DNA of 64,000 bases. It comes from Bacteroidota bacterium (GTDB lineage Bacteria; Bacteroidota; Bacteroidia; Bacteroidales; VadinHA17). The stretch lies in contig JAKPOU010000035.1 of the NCBI GenBank assembly GCA_029547705.1, positions 186,001 through 250,000 on the forward strand. Direction: 5' to 3'. The notes under the pieces were generated by a model. It saw nothing but the letters and a program-made list of their open reading frames with translations. It did no database searches and had not been told where the DNA came from. This document shows, piece after piece, positions 1 through 8,353 of this stretch. The number at the start of each line of letters is the position of its first letter. The stretch's first letter is position 1. Position numbers and translations under genes: made by a program.

Positions 1-1
1 A

Positions 2-106
2 AGCGGAGCGATTAATCCTCACCTTGTTCTCAGGGATATTGCCTCAATAATTCATCCGGAAATTTTTTCCGGTTATGAGATGGTTTATTACAGGAAAATT
101 GAATGA
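2..106 (+). CDS. ABC importer substrate-binding protein, C-terminal fragment
   Basis: Only the last 34 codons lie in the window. They read in frame to a TGA that overlaps the ATG of the permease in an ATGA arrangement. The tail (NPHLVLRDIASIIHPEIF, followed by a short aromatic strand) resembles the C-terminus of periplasmic BtuF/FepB-type binding proteins, where a lobe ends in a phrase of the type LxDIAxIIHPExF. The gene would deliver an iron-siderophore, heme or cobalamin ligand to the permease that follows. Which ligand cannot be told from this fragment. The call rests on the tail motif and on the following FecCD permease and ATPase genes. Confidence 0.72.
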   Translation, partial: SGAINPHLVLRDIASIIHPEIFSGYEMVYYRKIE

Positions 107-1182
107 CTGACGGAAAAAATATTACCGGGCATATCAGCCATACCTTTTCGCCTTCAGTGCTTCCGGTGCAGAAATTGATCTTCACGGGCTTTATTGTACT
201 GCTTCTTATACTCTTTGGTCTTGACCTGTTTCTGGGATCAGTATCCATCAGGCCTGCTGACGTTATACGATCCTTAACCGGTACGGGCGATGAAACTGTT
301 CAGACACTCATTCTGAAATTCAGGCTTCCGAAAGCCATTACTGCTGTTCTTGCAGGCATTGCCCTGTCACTGAGCGGACTACAGATGCAGACCGTTTTCA
401 GGAATCCCATGGCCGGCCCTTATGTTCTTGGTGTAAGTTCAGGTGCCGGACTTGGCGTTGCGCTTGTTATCCTGGGCTTTTCTTCAGGCATGGGCCCGGC
501 ATCAGTTACTGCAGGCGGGAGCTGGCTGCTGGTTTCCGCAGCATGGACCGGTGCAGGGGCAGTCATGATCCTGATGCTGTTCATATCAGCCAGGGTGCGA
601 AGCATAATGACCGTACTTATCATTGGTATGATGCTGGCAAGCGGTATCTCCGCCATTGTCAGTATTCTTCAGTATTTCAGCGATGAGAGCATGCTGAAGG
701 CCTATGTGGTCTGGACAATGGGCAGTCTGGGCAACCTTTCCTCAGAACAGCTTAAGGTATTGGCTGTTTCTGTTGCAGCCGGTGTGATCCTGAGCATGGC
801 ATCCGTAAAAATGCTCAATGCACTGCTGATAGGGGAGAATTATGCATCGAGTGCCGGTCTTAATGTAACTGCTGCACGCATAATTATTTTTGCGGGCACA
901 AGTATTCTGTCAGGAAGCGTGACAGCATTCTGCGGTCCGATAGCATTCATAGGAATTGCAGTTCCCCACATCGTCAGGAATATGCTCAGAACATCGGATC
1001 ACCGCCTTCTTGTGCCGGGCACCGTTTTTGCCGGAGCCACCGTCATGCTCATCAGCGATATCCTTTCACAGCTGCCGGGATCAGAAAAGATTCTGCCGGT
1101 GAACTCCGTTACCTCCCTGATAGGTATTCCGGTGGTAATCTGGATTATATTGAGGAAAAACATAAGTTCCGAACTATTCTGA
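103..1182 (+). CDS. FecCD-family ABC transporter permease
   Basis: Polytopic membrane protein of 359 residues, the usual length for the BtuC/FhuB/FecCD family that moves ferric siderophores, heme or vitamin B12 across the inner membrane. Visible family marks are the RLPKAITAVLAGIALSLSG segment near residue 82, the FRNPMAGPYVLGVSSGAGLG loop near residue 105, and the cytoplasmic coupling-helix region with AFCGPIAFIGIAVPHIVR near residue 275. The start overlaps the stop of the binding-protein gene, and the stop overlaps the ATG of the ATPase, so the three genes are translationally coupled. The ligand is not identifiable from the permease alone. Confidence 0.93.
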   Translation: MTDGKNITGHISHTFSPSVLPVQKLIFTGFIVLLLILFGLDLFLGSVSIRPADVIRSLTGTGDETVQTLILKFRLPKAITAVLAGIALSLSGLQMQTVFRNPMAGPYVLGVSSGAGLGVALVILGFSSGMGPASVTAGGSWLLVSAAWTGAGAVMILMLFISARVRSIMTVLIIGMMLASGISAIVSILQYFSDESMLKAYVVWTMGSLGNLSSEQLKVLAVSVAAGVILSMASVKMLNALLIGENYASSAGLNVTAARIIIFAGTSILSGSVTAFCGPIAFIGIAVPHIVRNMLRTSDHRLLVPGTVFAGATVMLISDILSQLPGSEKILPVNSVTSLIGIPVVIWIILRKNISSELF

Positions 1183-2201
1183 TGAAACAGCAGACTGAAG
1201 AAATATTGACTGTAAACTCTCTGATAATTGGTTACCGTTATGGCAGGAAGAAAATACCCGTATTGCCGCCACTCGGTGCTTCGGCAGGGAAAGGGGAACT
1301 GACTGCGGTTCTTGGCAGGAATGGTATCGGGAAAAGTACGCTTCTCAGAACAATTACCGGCCTGCAGAAAAATATAGGAGGTTCAGTGCTTATACGGGAT
1401 GAAGATACCAGCCACTATTCCAGGTTGAAATTTGCCAGGACTGTCGGATACATTTCAACAGAGATAGTAAAGGTGAGCCATATGAGGGTATATGACCTGG
1501 TTGCACTGGGACGCTTTCCCTATACTGACTGGACCGGGAGAATTGACCGCACAGCTGATGAAATTATTAATGATTCTATAAAAAAGGCAGGACTGGCAGG
1601 CTTTTCAGACAGGATCATTTCTGAACTGTCTGACGGTGAACGGCAGAGGGCGATGATAGCCAGGGCACTTGCCCAGAATACGGATATTCTCATAATGGAT
1701 GAACCCCTTGCCTTTCTTGACATCTCGGGAAAGTTTGAAGTGCTCAGACTGATGAAGGAACTGACCGCTTCTGGCAAGACAATAGTATTTTCCACCCATG
1801 ATTTTAATATTGCAGTCACTAATGCCGATAAAATCTGGCTGATAACAGATAAGGGGATAATTGAGGGCGCCCCGGAAGATCTGTGGCTGACAAATAATTA
1901 TGAATGTCTCTTTGATTATGAGCATACGGGATTTAATCCTGAAGACGGAAGCTTCAGCTTCAGTACGGCATGCACATCAGATATATACCTGGAAGGCAGT
2001 GAGGGAAAAAAGAAAAACTGGACCGTTAAAGCCTTGAGAAGGAATGGTTTCAGAATCTCAGCCGATAAAACACAACCGTTTGTCAGGATGCTGGAAGGAG
2101 AGGAGGGATGGTCCCTGGTCCATGGTGACGAGGTCAGGAATTCGGGAAGCCTGTATGATCTGCTAAAATTACTCCGGCAGTACAATAATGTACCTACCTG
2201 A
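1182..2201 (+). CDS. FecE/BtuD-type ABC transporter ATPase with C-terminal extension
   Basis: ATP-hydrolysing subunit of the importer. Walker A is GRNGIGKS (residues 45-52), the signature is LSDGERQ near residue 150, Walker B is ILIMDEP, and the switch His lies in STHDF. The family is usually about 255 residues. This one has 339, with roughly 85 extra residues after the ATPase core (from about residue 250) that resemble no domain I recognise. Similar long versions are common in Bacteroidota. It overlaps the permease gene by one base. Its 3' end overlaps the convergent redoxin gene by 8 bp, so there is no room for a separate terminator. Confidence 0.93.
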   Translation: MKQQTEEILTVNSLIIGYRYGRKKIPVLPPLGASAGKGELTAVLGRNGIGKSTLLRTITGLQKNIGGSVLIRDEDTSHYSRLKFARTVGYISTEIVKVSHMRVYDLVALGRFPYTDWTGRIDRTADEIINDSIKKAGLAGFSDRIISELSDGERQRAMIARALAQNTDILIMDEPLAFLDISGKFEVLRLMKELTASGKTIVFSTHDFNIAVTNADKIWLITDKGIIEGAPEDLWLTNNYECLFDYEHTGFNPEDGSFSFSTACTSDIYLEGSEGKKKNWTVKALRRNGFRISADKTQPFVRMLEGEEGWSLVHGDEVRNSGSLYDLLKLLRQYNNVPT

Positions 2202-3612
2202 AATATTTTCTGTAATTATCAATGAATGAAGGTATATCATCAACCGACAGCTTCTTTGCTATAATCTTTTTGTTTTTGTCCAGTATATAAATCAAGGGTG
2301 TGGCCTGAACATTATAATAGTAATCAAAGTGTGTCTGCCGGTTGGGATCCCAGCCATTTATCCAGGTAAGTCCGTGTTTTTCTATATAATCAGCCCATTC
2401 CTGCCGGTTGCTTGTGGTACAGACCGAAAATATCTCAACCCCGTCATTTTTTGCTTTCTCATACCAAGCCTTCAGTTTTGGTGTTGCTTCATTGCAGTGG
2501 CCGCAGTTCGGCTCCCAGAAATATAAAACCGTAAATTCTTTTTCGATATCATGAAGGGCAACAAATATACCTTTGTATGAATCCATTACAAGATTCTGAG
2601 CTGTCATGCCCAACAAATTGTGTCTTAATAATTCCACCTGCCTGTGAAGGTCATTCCTGAATTCTTCCGTTATCCAGTCTGCCTTTCCTGAAAGATAAAT
2701 ATCATCGGCCAGCTTCACCAGAACAGCATCATGGCCCATGATCTCACTTTGCCTGAAATGATTGAACAGGAAAACCGAGAGGAATTGAAACATCTTCGGA
2801 TTATTTCCGGTTTTTGGAAAAATCCTGTCTATTTCCTTGTTTATTGAATCAGGAGACTGGATAATGACATTTTTGAAAAAGACCTCCAGCCTTGCCTGAA
2901 GGATGGGGGTTCTCAGCAGTCTTTCATCCGTCAGGTCAATATTGTCGAAAAAATGATCCTTGTTATAGTTGTATCTGAGATACCATCTTACAGAATCAGG
3001 ATTATTTGTTCCGGCCGGGATGCTGAATTCAGGAATCTCCAGGGGAATCATCGATTTTACAAGGACACCGAGGAAGTTTGAACTGTTTTTGCCGGCAACG
3101 GTTCTCAGGTATGCCTTCATCTCTGACTCGTACTCCCGTTGTTTTCCGGAGAGTATCCGCAGGGAGTCACTGTTGGCTTTGTTCTGCTGAAGCCTGTTTG
3201 CAATGCCCGATGCCTTTTGCTGCATCTGTGACCACTGTCTCTGGTAGTCAGTGAAAGCTGTATTGAGTGGCGAGCCGGAGAATTTCAGGGTCCTGAAGAA
3301 ATCATTGTACAGGCATGACAGGGAAAAATGCTGGTTGTCAGTCATTAAAAATTCAAAATATTTCCTGCCCGGCAGCACAATCATGTAGATGCCTTCCGGC
3401 AGCTTTTCCTTACCTTTAAAAATTCCCTGTCCTTTCCCGTCAAGTTTCAAGGTATCCGACAGGTATTGCCTATCGCCGTAATGGTATGCCAGAAATATTG
3501 TTGAATCACTTATGTCAGAAATAGTTACACTGATCTCATAACCCGCTTTTTCCTGGGAATATGTATGGATTGATAAAAACAGTAGTACGGTGATCTGCAG
3601 AAATTTTCTCAT
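2194..3612 (-). CDS. Exported TlpA/ResA-like thioredoxin-fold protein (DUF4369/DUF5106 type)
   Basis: Protein of 472 residues with an N-terminal signal peptide (hydrophobic residues 4-18). A beta-rich domain of DUF4369 type (about 25-100) follows, then a helical middle part like DUF5106 (about 110-320), and a C-terminal thioredoxin fold from about residue 335. The redox motif is CGHC in the phrase WEPNCGHCNEATPKL, and a cis-Pro segment (ATPLIYIL) lies near residue 445. In this phylum such proteins are periplasmic disulfide reductases; the partner is unknown. It stands alone between a convergent ABC operon and a divergent glycosyltransferase. Domain names are from memory of the family layout; the thioredoxin part is certain. 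Confidence 0.88.
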   Translation of the reverse strand: MRKFLQITVLLFLSIHTYSQEKAGYEISVTISDISDSTIFLAYHYGDRQYLSDTLKLDGKGQGIFKGKEKLPEGIYMIVLPGRKYFEFLMTDNQHFSLSCLYNDFFRTLKFSGSPLNTAFTDYQRQWSQMQQKASGIANRLQQNKANSDSLRILSGKQREYESEMKAYLRTVAGKNSSNFLGVLVKSMIPLEIPEFSIPAGTNNPDSVRWYLRYNYNKDHFFDNIDLTDERLLRTPILQARLEVFFKNVIIQSPDSINKEIDRIFPKTGNNPKMFQFLSVFLFNHFRQSEIMGHDAVLVKLADDIYLSGKADWITEEFRNDLHRQVELLRHNLLGMTAQNLVMDSYKGIFVALHDIEKEFTVLYFWEPNCGHCNEATPKLKAWYEKAKNDGVEIFSVCTTSNRQEWADYIEKHGLTWINGWDPNRQTHFDYYYNVQATPLIYILDKNKKIIAKKLSVDDIPSFIDNYRKYFR

Positions 3613-3738
3613 CTGAAAACAAATAACTCAATTGAATGAACACAAAAATAAATCAATACAATCTCTTTGCCAAACAGGAACTCAGTCTAATTCAGAAATT
3701 AGTTGTAAATTTAGCAGGTTAATTCGAGGGTGGATATA

Positions 3739-4680
3739 ATGACTATTTCTTTGCTCATTCCGGTTTGCGACTATGATATTGTTGCACTTGTTCATAGTAT
3801 GAAGAGCTGTATCGGAAAAGTTCCCGAACTGATTGAGATAATCATCGGCGATGATGGTTCTTCACCGGAATACAAGAAAAAGTACAAACTGCTTAAAGGG
3901 GACGGGGTTGAAATTCTTGAATCACCGGTGAATATCGGCAGGGCTGCCATCAGAAACCGGCTTGCCCTGGCTGCAAAAGGTGATTATGTTCTGTTTATTG
4001 ACGCCGATACCATGATGCCCGGAACAGCCGAAGACTATATCCGGAAATGGATACCGGCAATGAACGTTTCAAGGGTGACGTGCGGCGGGGTAATCTATCA
4101 TAAATCCCCGCCGGGTGATCCGGACAAGATTCTCAGATGGAAATACGGAAGGAAGAATGACGGAATCAGGGCCTCTGAAAGAAACAAGCATCCGTATCAT
4201 AAATTCTCAACATTCAATGTGCTGTTTGACCGTACAATATTTTCAAAGCTGAGGTTTAATGAAGATCTCAAACAGTACGGCCACGAAGATACACTTATGA
4301 GCTATCAGCTCCGCAAAGCGGGAATAAGTATCCTGCATATAGATAATGGTCTTATACATGAAGGACTGGAATCGAACCGGGAATTCCTTAACAAAACAAA
4401 ACTGGGTATCGAGAATCTCAGCAAGCTCTATGACATTGTAACGGATAAAATGACCTTCTCCTCAACAGTCAGGGTCCTGCAGATCTACAGCATCCTGAAA
4501 TGGTTCCGCCTTACCCTGATCCTGGCAGGGATTTATATCAGATACCGGGAAAGGATGGAATTGAGAATAGATTCGGCAAACCCTTCCCTGTGGCTGTTCA
4601 GATTTTATAAAGTATGCCTTTTCTGTACATACCGCGAAATTCATGGCAGAAGGAAAATATTGCCATCACTTAATATATAG
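3739..4680 (+). CDS. Family 2 glycosyltransferase (GT-A fold)
   Basis: Sugar transferase of 313 residues. The nucleotide-sugar binding strand ends in IIGDDGSS, the metal-binding DxD-like motif is DADTMMP, and a Glyco_transf_7C-like acceptor region follows with YGHEDTLMSYQLRK. An amphipathic C-terminal stretch (IYSILKWFRLTLILAGIYI) may lie on the membrane. I prefer the ATG at 3739; a GTG at 3730 in the same frame would add three residues. The gene is alone, divergent from the redoxin gene, so its acceptor cannot be inferred. Probably it acts in cell-surface glycan or glycolipid synthesis on the cytoplasmic face. Confidence 0.85.
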   Translation: MTISLLIPVCDYDIVALVHSMKSCIGKVPELIEIIIGDDGSSPEYKKKYKLLKGDGVEILESPVNIGRAAIRNRLALAAKGDYVLFIDADTMMPGTAEDYIRKWIPAMNVSRVTCGGVIYHKSPPGDPDKILRWKYGRKNDGIRASERNKHPYHKFSTFNVLFDRTIFSKLRFNEDLKQYGHEDTLMSYQLRKAGISILHIDNGLIHEGLESNREFLNKTKLGIENLSKLYDIVTDKMTFSSTVRVLQIYSILKWFRLTLILAGIYIRYRERMELRIDSANPSLWLFRFYKVCLFCTYREIHGRRKILPSLNI

Positions 4681-4688
4681 CTCTATTG

Positions 4689-4719
4689 TTGAAGTATTTA
4701 CATAGATTTTGTATATTTG
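4689..4719 (+). promoter_or_regulatory. Bacteroidota-type promoter upstream of the YihY/BrkB gene
   Basis: TTG at 4689-4691, then 20 bases, then TATATTTG at 4712-4719, matching the -33 TTG and -7 TAnnTTTG elements recognised by the phylum's primary sigma factor. Transcription would start near 4726, about 40 bases before the ATG at 4768. Confidence 0.65.
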
Positions 4720-4767
4720 TCATCATTAACTTAGTTATAAAGATATTCTGCAATCAATTCCTGACTG

Positions 4768-6114
4768 ATGGCAAATCCTGAATTATCATGGCCTTTTAAA
4801 AAAATAAAACAGTGGAACGATGCTATCTGGCATACACCATTGTCGGAATTATCGCGAAGAAAAAGCTTCCTTATACGGCAGCTGAGAATTATTGTCCTGG
4901 CAGCACAGAATTCACTTAAAGACAAGGTGAGTCTCCGTGCTTCGGCACTCACTTTCTACACCCTCATTTCAATTATCCCTATTGTCGCCATAGGGCTTGC
5001 CATTGCAAAGGGATTCGGACTTGACCAGAATCTGGAAGCGATTATCAGAAATACAAAGGAATTTACTCTTTACAATGATATTCTGAATCCGTTGCTTGAA
5101 AATGCGAAGAACACCGTTCAGCGTACCAGGGGCGGATACCTTGCCGGAATCGGTGCCGTTATCCTGATCTGGTCAGTGGTATCCCTGCTTGGTCAGATCG
5201 AAACATCCTTCAATCATATCTGGCAGACATCCGTCAGCCGGCCCTGGCACAGAAAATTTACGGATTATCTTACTATTCTTCTGATAGCACCGATATTTAT
5301 AATTCTGTCGAGCAGCATCTCAATCTTTATAATCACAAGCCTGTCGGAATACATGGACAGGGTTCCGATACTGGCATCATTCAAGTGGTTGGTCAGTTTC
5401 CTTATCAAGTCACTTCCTTATCTGCTGACATGGCTGATGCTGACACTTCTGTTCATAGTGATGCCCAATGTGAAAGTGCGCTTCGGACCTGCACTCATTT
5501 CCGGAATTATTGCCGGGACCTTTCTTAAGATACTTCAGTGGCTTTATCTTGACCTGCAGTTTAACATTACCAAGCTGAGTGCCATTTACGGCGGACTTGC
5601 AGCAATACCCCTGTTCCTGGTTTTCCTGGAAACCTGCTGGATAGTGATTCTGCTCGGCGCTGAGCTGTCCTTTGCAAATCAGAATGTTTCAAGATATGAA
5701 TTTGAAGCGGAAGCTCTGAATATTAGCCATTATCAGAAGCGTACAATAATCCTCCTGGTAATGTATCTCATTATCAGGAGCTTTTACCTGGGAGAAAAAC
5801 CTCTGACCTCTGAAGAGATAAGCCGGGAACTGAAAATTCCTGTCCGGCTGGCAAGGGACATACTGGAAGATCTGGAGGAAACCGGACTTGTATCCGTGAT
5901 CCATGAACATGAAAACAAGGAAAGGTCATATCAGCCTGCCATGGATATCAACAAGCTGACTGTCAGTTTTGTGTTGTCACGAGTGGATAAAAGGGCAACT
6001 CAGGAAAAATATTTCATGAGGAGCAGGGAATATGAAAAAGTGACTCAGATACTTGATTCTTTTGATGCACTGGCTTCCGGTTCGGAATCAAATATTCTGA
6101 TAAGGGATCTGTGA
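4768..6114 (+). CDS. YihY/virulence factor BrkB family membrane protein
   Basis: Protein of 448 residues. Residues about 35-330 form the YihY/BrkB membrane domain with about six transmembrane segments; the family-typical ASALTFYTLISIIPIVAIGL stretch is near residue 58, and a GAELSFANQ-type motif ends the last helix. From about residue 345 a cytoplasmic winged-helix-like domain follows (LTSEEISRELKIP then LVRDILEDLEETGLV-like helices), as in many members of this phylum. The family was once called RNase BN by mistake; its role remains poorly defined. A good promoter lies just upstream and the next gene is convergent, so this is a single-gene unit. Confidence 0.9.
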   Translation: MANPELSWPFKKIKQWNDAIWHTPLSELSRRKSFLIRQLRIIVLAAQNSLKDKVSLRASALTFYTLISIIPIVAIGLAIAKGFGLDQNLEAIIRNTKEFTLYNDILNPLLENAKNTVQRTRGGYLAGIGAVILIWSVVSLLGQIETSFNHIWQTSVSRPWHRKFTDYLTILLIAPIFIILSSSISIFIITSLSEYMDRVPILASFKWLVSFLIKSLPYLLTWLMLTLLFIVMPNVKVRFGPALISGIIAGTFLKILQWLYLDLQFNITKLSAIYGGLAAIPLFLVFLETCWIVILLGAELSFANQNVSRYEFEAEALNISHYQKRTIILLVMYLIIRSFYLGEKPLTSEEISRELKIPVRLARDILEDLEETGLVSVIHEHENKERSYQPAMDINKLTVSFVLSRVDKRATQEKYFMRSREYEKVTQILDSFDALASGSESNILIRDL

Positions 6115-6831
6115 TTAAAGCCCGGTGGTTTCCGGAGAAACAGACTTTATTCTTCCGCGCTTTTCCACATAATTTATGAATTCGTTGAATGAAGGCCATT
6201 TGTAGAACATGTAATGAGGAAAAGGCACAATTATCTGCCTGGTGTTCCCCATTTTATCCCAGTATTTTGTAACATTTTCAGTGGGAAATACTTTATCCGA
6301 TTTGCTTGTTACCGCGAAATCCCAGCGGAAGCCCGGCTCCCTCTGTTCCATCACCCTGTTGTACAGCCACCTTAATTCCACATGGAATGAATCCAGCGTC
6401 CTGCCGGGAATCCTGTCGGAATTGAGATTAAATGTTCTCCTGTTTCCAAACATGCGGTAGTAGAATTTCTCAATGCTTTCTTCAGTGATATCGTCCAGGG
6501 CTTCTTCAAATGATCTGGGAGGGATCCCATAATTGTCATCAAGGGGAACGGGTGTACCGTTGACGGCTATCGTCACATCAGGCATAATACCGATGGAAGG
6601 AGACAGGTATTCCGCAGCCCAGACGCCAATGGACCATCCTATAAGGGTTATTTTTTTATAAGTTTTCATTTCAGGCAGTACCAGAGCCTGATCAGCAGAA
6701 TAATTGTAGAAAAGAATGAAATCAAACTCATCGTTGCATAAGGGTTCAAACACATTCTCGTCCGTGCCCCATGCACCGTACATTACTACAAGACTATCGT
6801 TCTTTTCCCTTCTGCGTATATAGGTTTTCAT
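6115..6831 (-). CDS. BioG-like (DUF452) alpha/beta hydrolase
   Basis: Protein of 238 residues from the DUF452 family. Characterised BioG members remove the methyl group from pimeloyl-ACP methyl ester at the end of pimelate synthesis for biotin. The nucleophile elbow is GWSIGVW with Ser67, close to the GWSMGVW of BioG proteins. An oxyanion-type YGAWG segment lies near residue 18, and a C-terminal FPHYMFYKW phrase holds the expected catalytic His. No other biotin gene (bioC, bioF, bioA, bioD) is nearby, so pathway membership is inferred from the family only. It is convergent with the YihY gene, with no intergenic space (stop codons adjacent). Confidence 0.82.
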   Translation of the reverse strand: MKTYIRRREKNDSLVVMYGAWGTDENVFEPLCNDEFDFILFYNYSADQALVLPEMKTYKKITLIGWSIGVWAAEYLSPSIGIMPDVTIAVNGTPVPLDDNYGIPPRSFEEALDDITEESIEKFYYRMFGNRRTFNLNSDRIPGRTLDSFHVELRWLYNRVMEQREPGFRWDFAVTSKSDKVFPTENVTKYWDKMGNTRQIIVPFPHYMFYKWPSFNEFINYVEKRGRIKSVSPETTGL

Positions 6832-7394
6832 TTTTTAACAGAAAAACATAAAGATAATTTATTTTCCGGGAATCAATTACTGAACAGGACTGGCAGTTGG
6901 GCAGGTACAAAAAAAATAAGAGGAGGAAGGGTGGTCGTGAACATCAGGGAGCGGGTTTTATTTATGAGATAATTCCCGTGTCTACTGTCTGATAAAAGGA
7001 TGGAACCATGGTAAGCTGGCGCTATTCCTCAGGTTCCAGATGTGAAAGTCAATGTCTGCAATACAATCCTGTTGATTTTCACTCCCAACCCTTGCTCATC
7101 TCCTCTTATACCAATAGCATGAGCTTGGTAACAAATTAAAAAATAATAATTGACTTGACAAAGCATAAAAAATGACATTATGACGAAGGGCAGAATAATA
7201 TTGACTAAATGAAGTATTATTTTGACAGAATTCCTGATGATGGTTTTCATAAATCCGGATTAATAATTTACCTGCCCGAATTGACCTGTTTGCCTCCTGG
7301 TTTTTCCCAGAAAGCAACTCTGAAAACAGGGGTATGCTTAATATATTACAGCAGATGGACAGACGGGAAAATCAAACTTGAGTGACAGATTAAC
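6832..7394. other. Gene-free region between BioG-like gene and tRNA-Arg
   Basis: About 560 bp with no convincing gene. Two overlapping minus-strand frames of 73 codons (7029-7317) lack family resemblance and look like chance openings. A small inverted repeat, TACCAA at 7109-7114 and TTGGTA at 7125-7130, is visible. The base composition is more AT-rich than the flanking genes between 7130 and 7250. I see no remnant of a transposase or phage gene. Confidence 0.6.
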
Positions 7395-7424
7395 TTGCTT
7401 CAATCGAAAAATTAAATAATTTTG
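7395..7424 (+). promoter_or_regulatory. Promoter of tRNA-Arg
   Basis: TTG at 7395-7397, 19 bases, then TAATTTTG at 7417-7424, an exact TAnnTTTG. The predicted start is about five bases before the mature tRNA 5' end at 7436, so the precursor leader would be very short. Confidence 0.75.
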
Positions 7425-7435
7425 CGGCGGAAAAG

Positions 7436-7512
7436 GGTTCCGTAGCTCAGCTGGATAGAGCAACAGCCTTCTAAGCTGTGGGTCGCGCGTTCGAATCGCG
7501 CCGGAATCACCA
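7436..7512 (+). tRNA. tRNA-Arg (anticodon TCT)
   Basis: A full cloverleaf can be drawn. The acceptor GGTTCCG pairs with CGGAATC (one G-U pair). The D stem is GCTC/GAGC. The anticodon stem ACAGC/GCTGT encloses loop CTTCTAA with anticodon TCT. The T arm is GCGCG-TTCGAAT-CGCGC. The discriminator is A, and the CCA end is encoded at 7510-7512. It decodes AGA, and the AGG/AGA codons are used heavily in the neighbouring genes. A strong promoter ends 11 bases upstream. Confidence 0.97.
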
Positions 7513-7520
7513 GGGTGCCT

Positions 7521-7555
7521 CTTTCCTGTCCGGCTTGCTGCAGAATTCAGGAAAG
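7521..7555. terminator. Candidate terminator hairpin after tRNA-Arg
   Basis: Inverted repeat CTTTCCTG (7521-7528) and CAGGAAAG (7548-7555) with a 19-base loop, placed between the tRNA and the stop codon of the convergent methyltransferase gene. No long T run follows on either strand, so it may be an RNA-processing or transcript-end stem rather than a classical terminator. Confidence 0.4.
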
Positions 7556-7559
7556 GAGA

Positions 7560-8288
7560 TTATAATCTTTTGAAAGGGACAAACCGGACATAAGTGAGCC
7601 GTCTTTCCACAGGTTTTCCATTCTTTTTGGTTATCAGAATAAGTTCCTGAATTGCAGCCGGCGGCCCCACCGGAATAACCAGCCGGCCGTTTTCTGCAAG
7701 CTGGTCAATCAGGGGCTGGGGTATCTGGTCTGCTGCCGCAGTCACAACAATAATGTCGAAAGGTGCATGTTCCGGCCACCCCTGGTAACCATCCCCGTAT
7801 TTGCCTGAAATATTTTCATATTTCATTTTTTTGAACCTGCCGGCAGATTCCGCGGCAAGTTCAGGAACAATTTCAATTGTATAGACTTCTTTCACCAGTT
7901 CTGCCAGAACCGCTGCCTGATATCCGGATCCTGTTCCGATTTCCAGAGCTTTCATGTTCCCCGACGGCCGTACTGCCTCTGTCATATATGCCACAATAAA
8001 TGGCTGTGAAATGGTCTGTCCGTAACCTATAGGCAGGGGATAATCATTGTATGCTTCACTCTGATATTCATCCGGAACGAAAAGATGGCGGGGAACTTTA
8101 CGCATTGCATCAAGTACCGCAGAATTAGTCACGCCCCTGTTCTGAATCTGGATTTTTACCATCCGGTTTCTGGCAGCCTCGAATTTATCAGATTGCTGTT
8201 CAACACAGGCTGCCATAATCAAAATCTGAATTAATATAAATATTTTCACAATGACCTCCTTTCCTGCAATATATTTAAATTTCATCAA
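7560..8288 (-). CDS. pcm: Protein-L-isoaspartate O-methyltransferase with lipoprotein-like N-terminus
   Basis: Protein of 242 residues. From about residue 40 it matches PCMT enzymes, which methylate damaged isoaspartyl residues with S-adenosylmethionine: AMRKVPRHLFVP, the family loop GYGQTISQPFIVAYMTEA, SAM motif I as EIGTGSGYQAAVLAELV, and a VVTAAADQIPQPLIDQL segment. The oddity is the first 28 residues: a charged start, a hydrophobic run (IFILIQILIMAA) and a Cys at residue 28, which together look like a lipoprotein signal. A start near residue 43 (the Met of MVKIQIQ) would give a normal-length cytosolic enzyme but would cut into the conserved N-terminal helix. Single gene, convergent with the tRNA. 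Confidence 0.9.
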   Translation of the reverse strand: MMKFKYIAGKEVIVKIFILIQILIMAACVEQQSDKFEAARNRMVKIQIQNRGVTNSAVLDAMRKVPRHLFVPDEYQSEAYNDYPLPIGYGQTISQPFIVAYMTEAVRPSGNMKALEIGTGSGYQAAVLAELVKEVYTIEIVPELAAESAGRFKKMKYENISGKYGDGYQGWPEHAPFDIIVVTAAADQIPQPLIDQLAENGRLVIPVGPPAAIQELILITKKNGKPVERRLTYVRFVPFKRL

Positions 8289-8353
8289 ATTACAAAGGGA
8301 TGATTCGCCCCGTTCCGGCAGCTGAAGCAGGAATTTTCATTGAATTGTTCCTT

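Noticed and set aside
7029-7317. Two overlapping minus-strand frames of 73 codons.
   Set aside because: They lie in AT-rich non-coding sequence, overlap each other in different frames, and resemble no protein.
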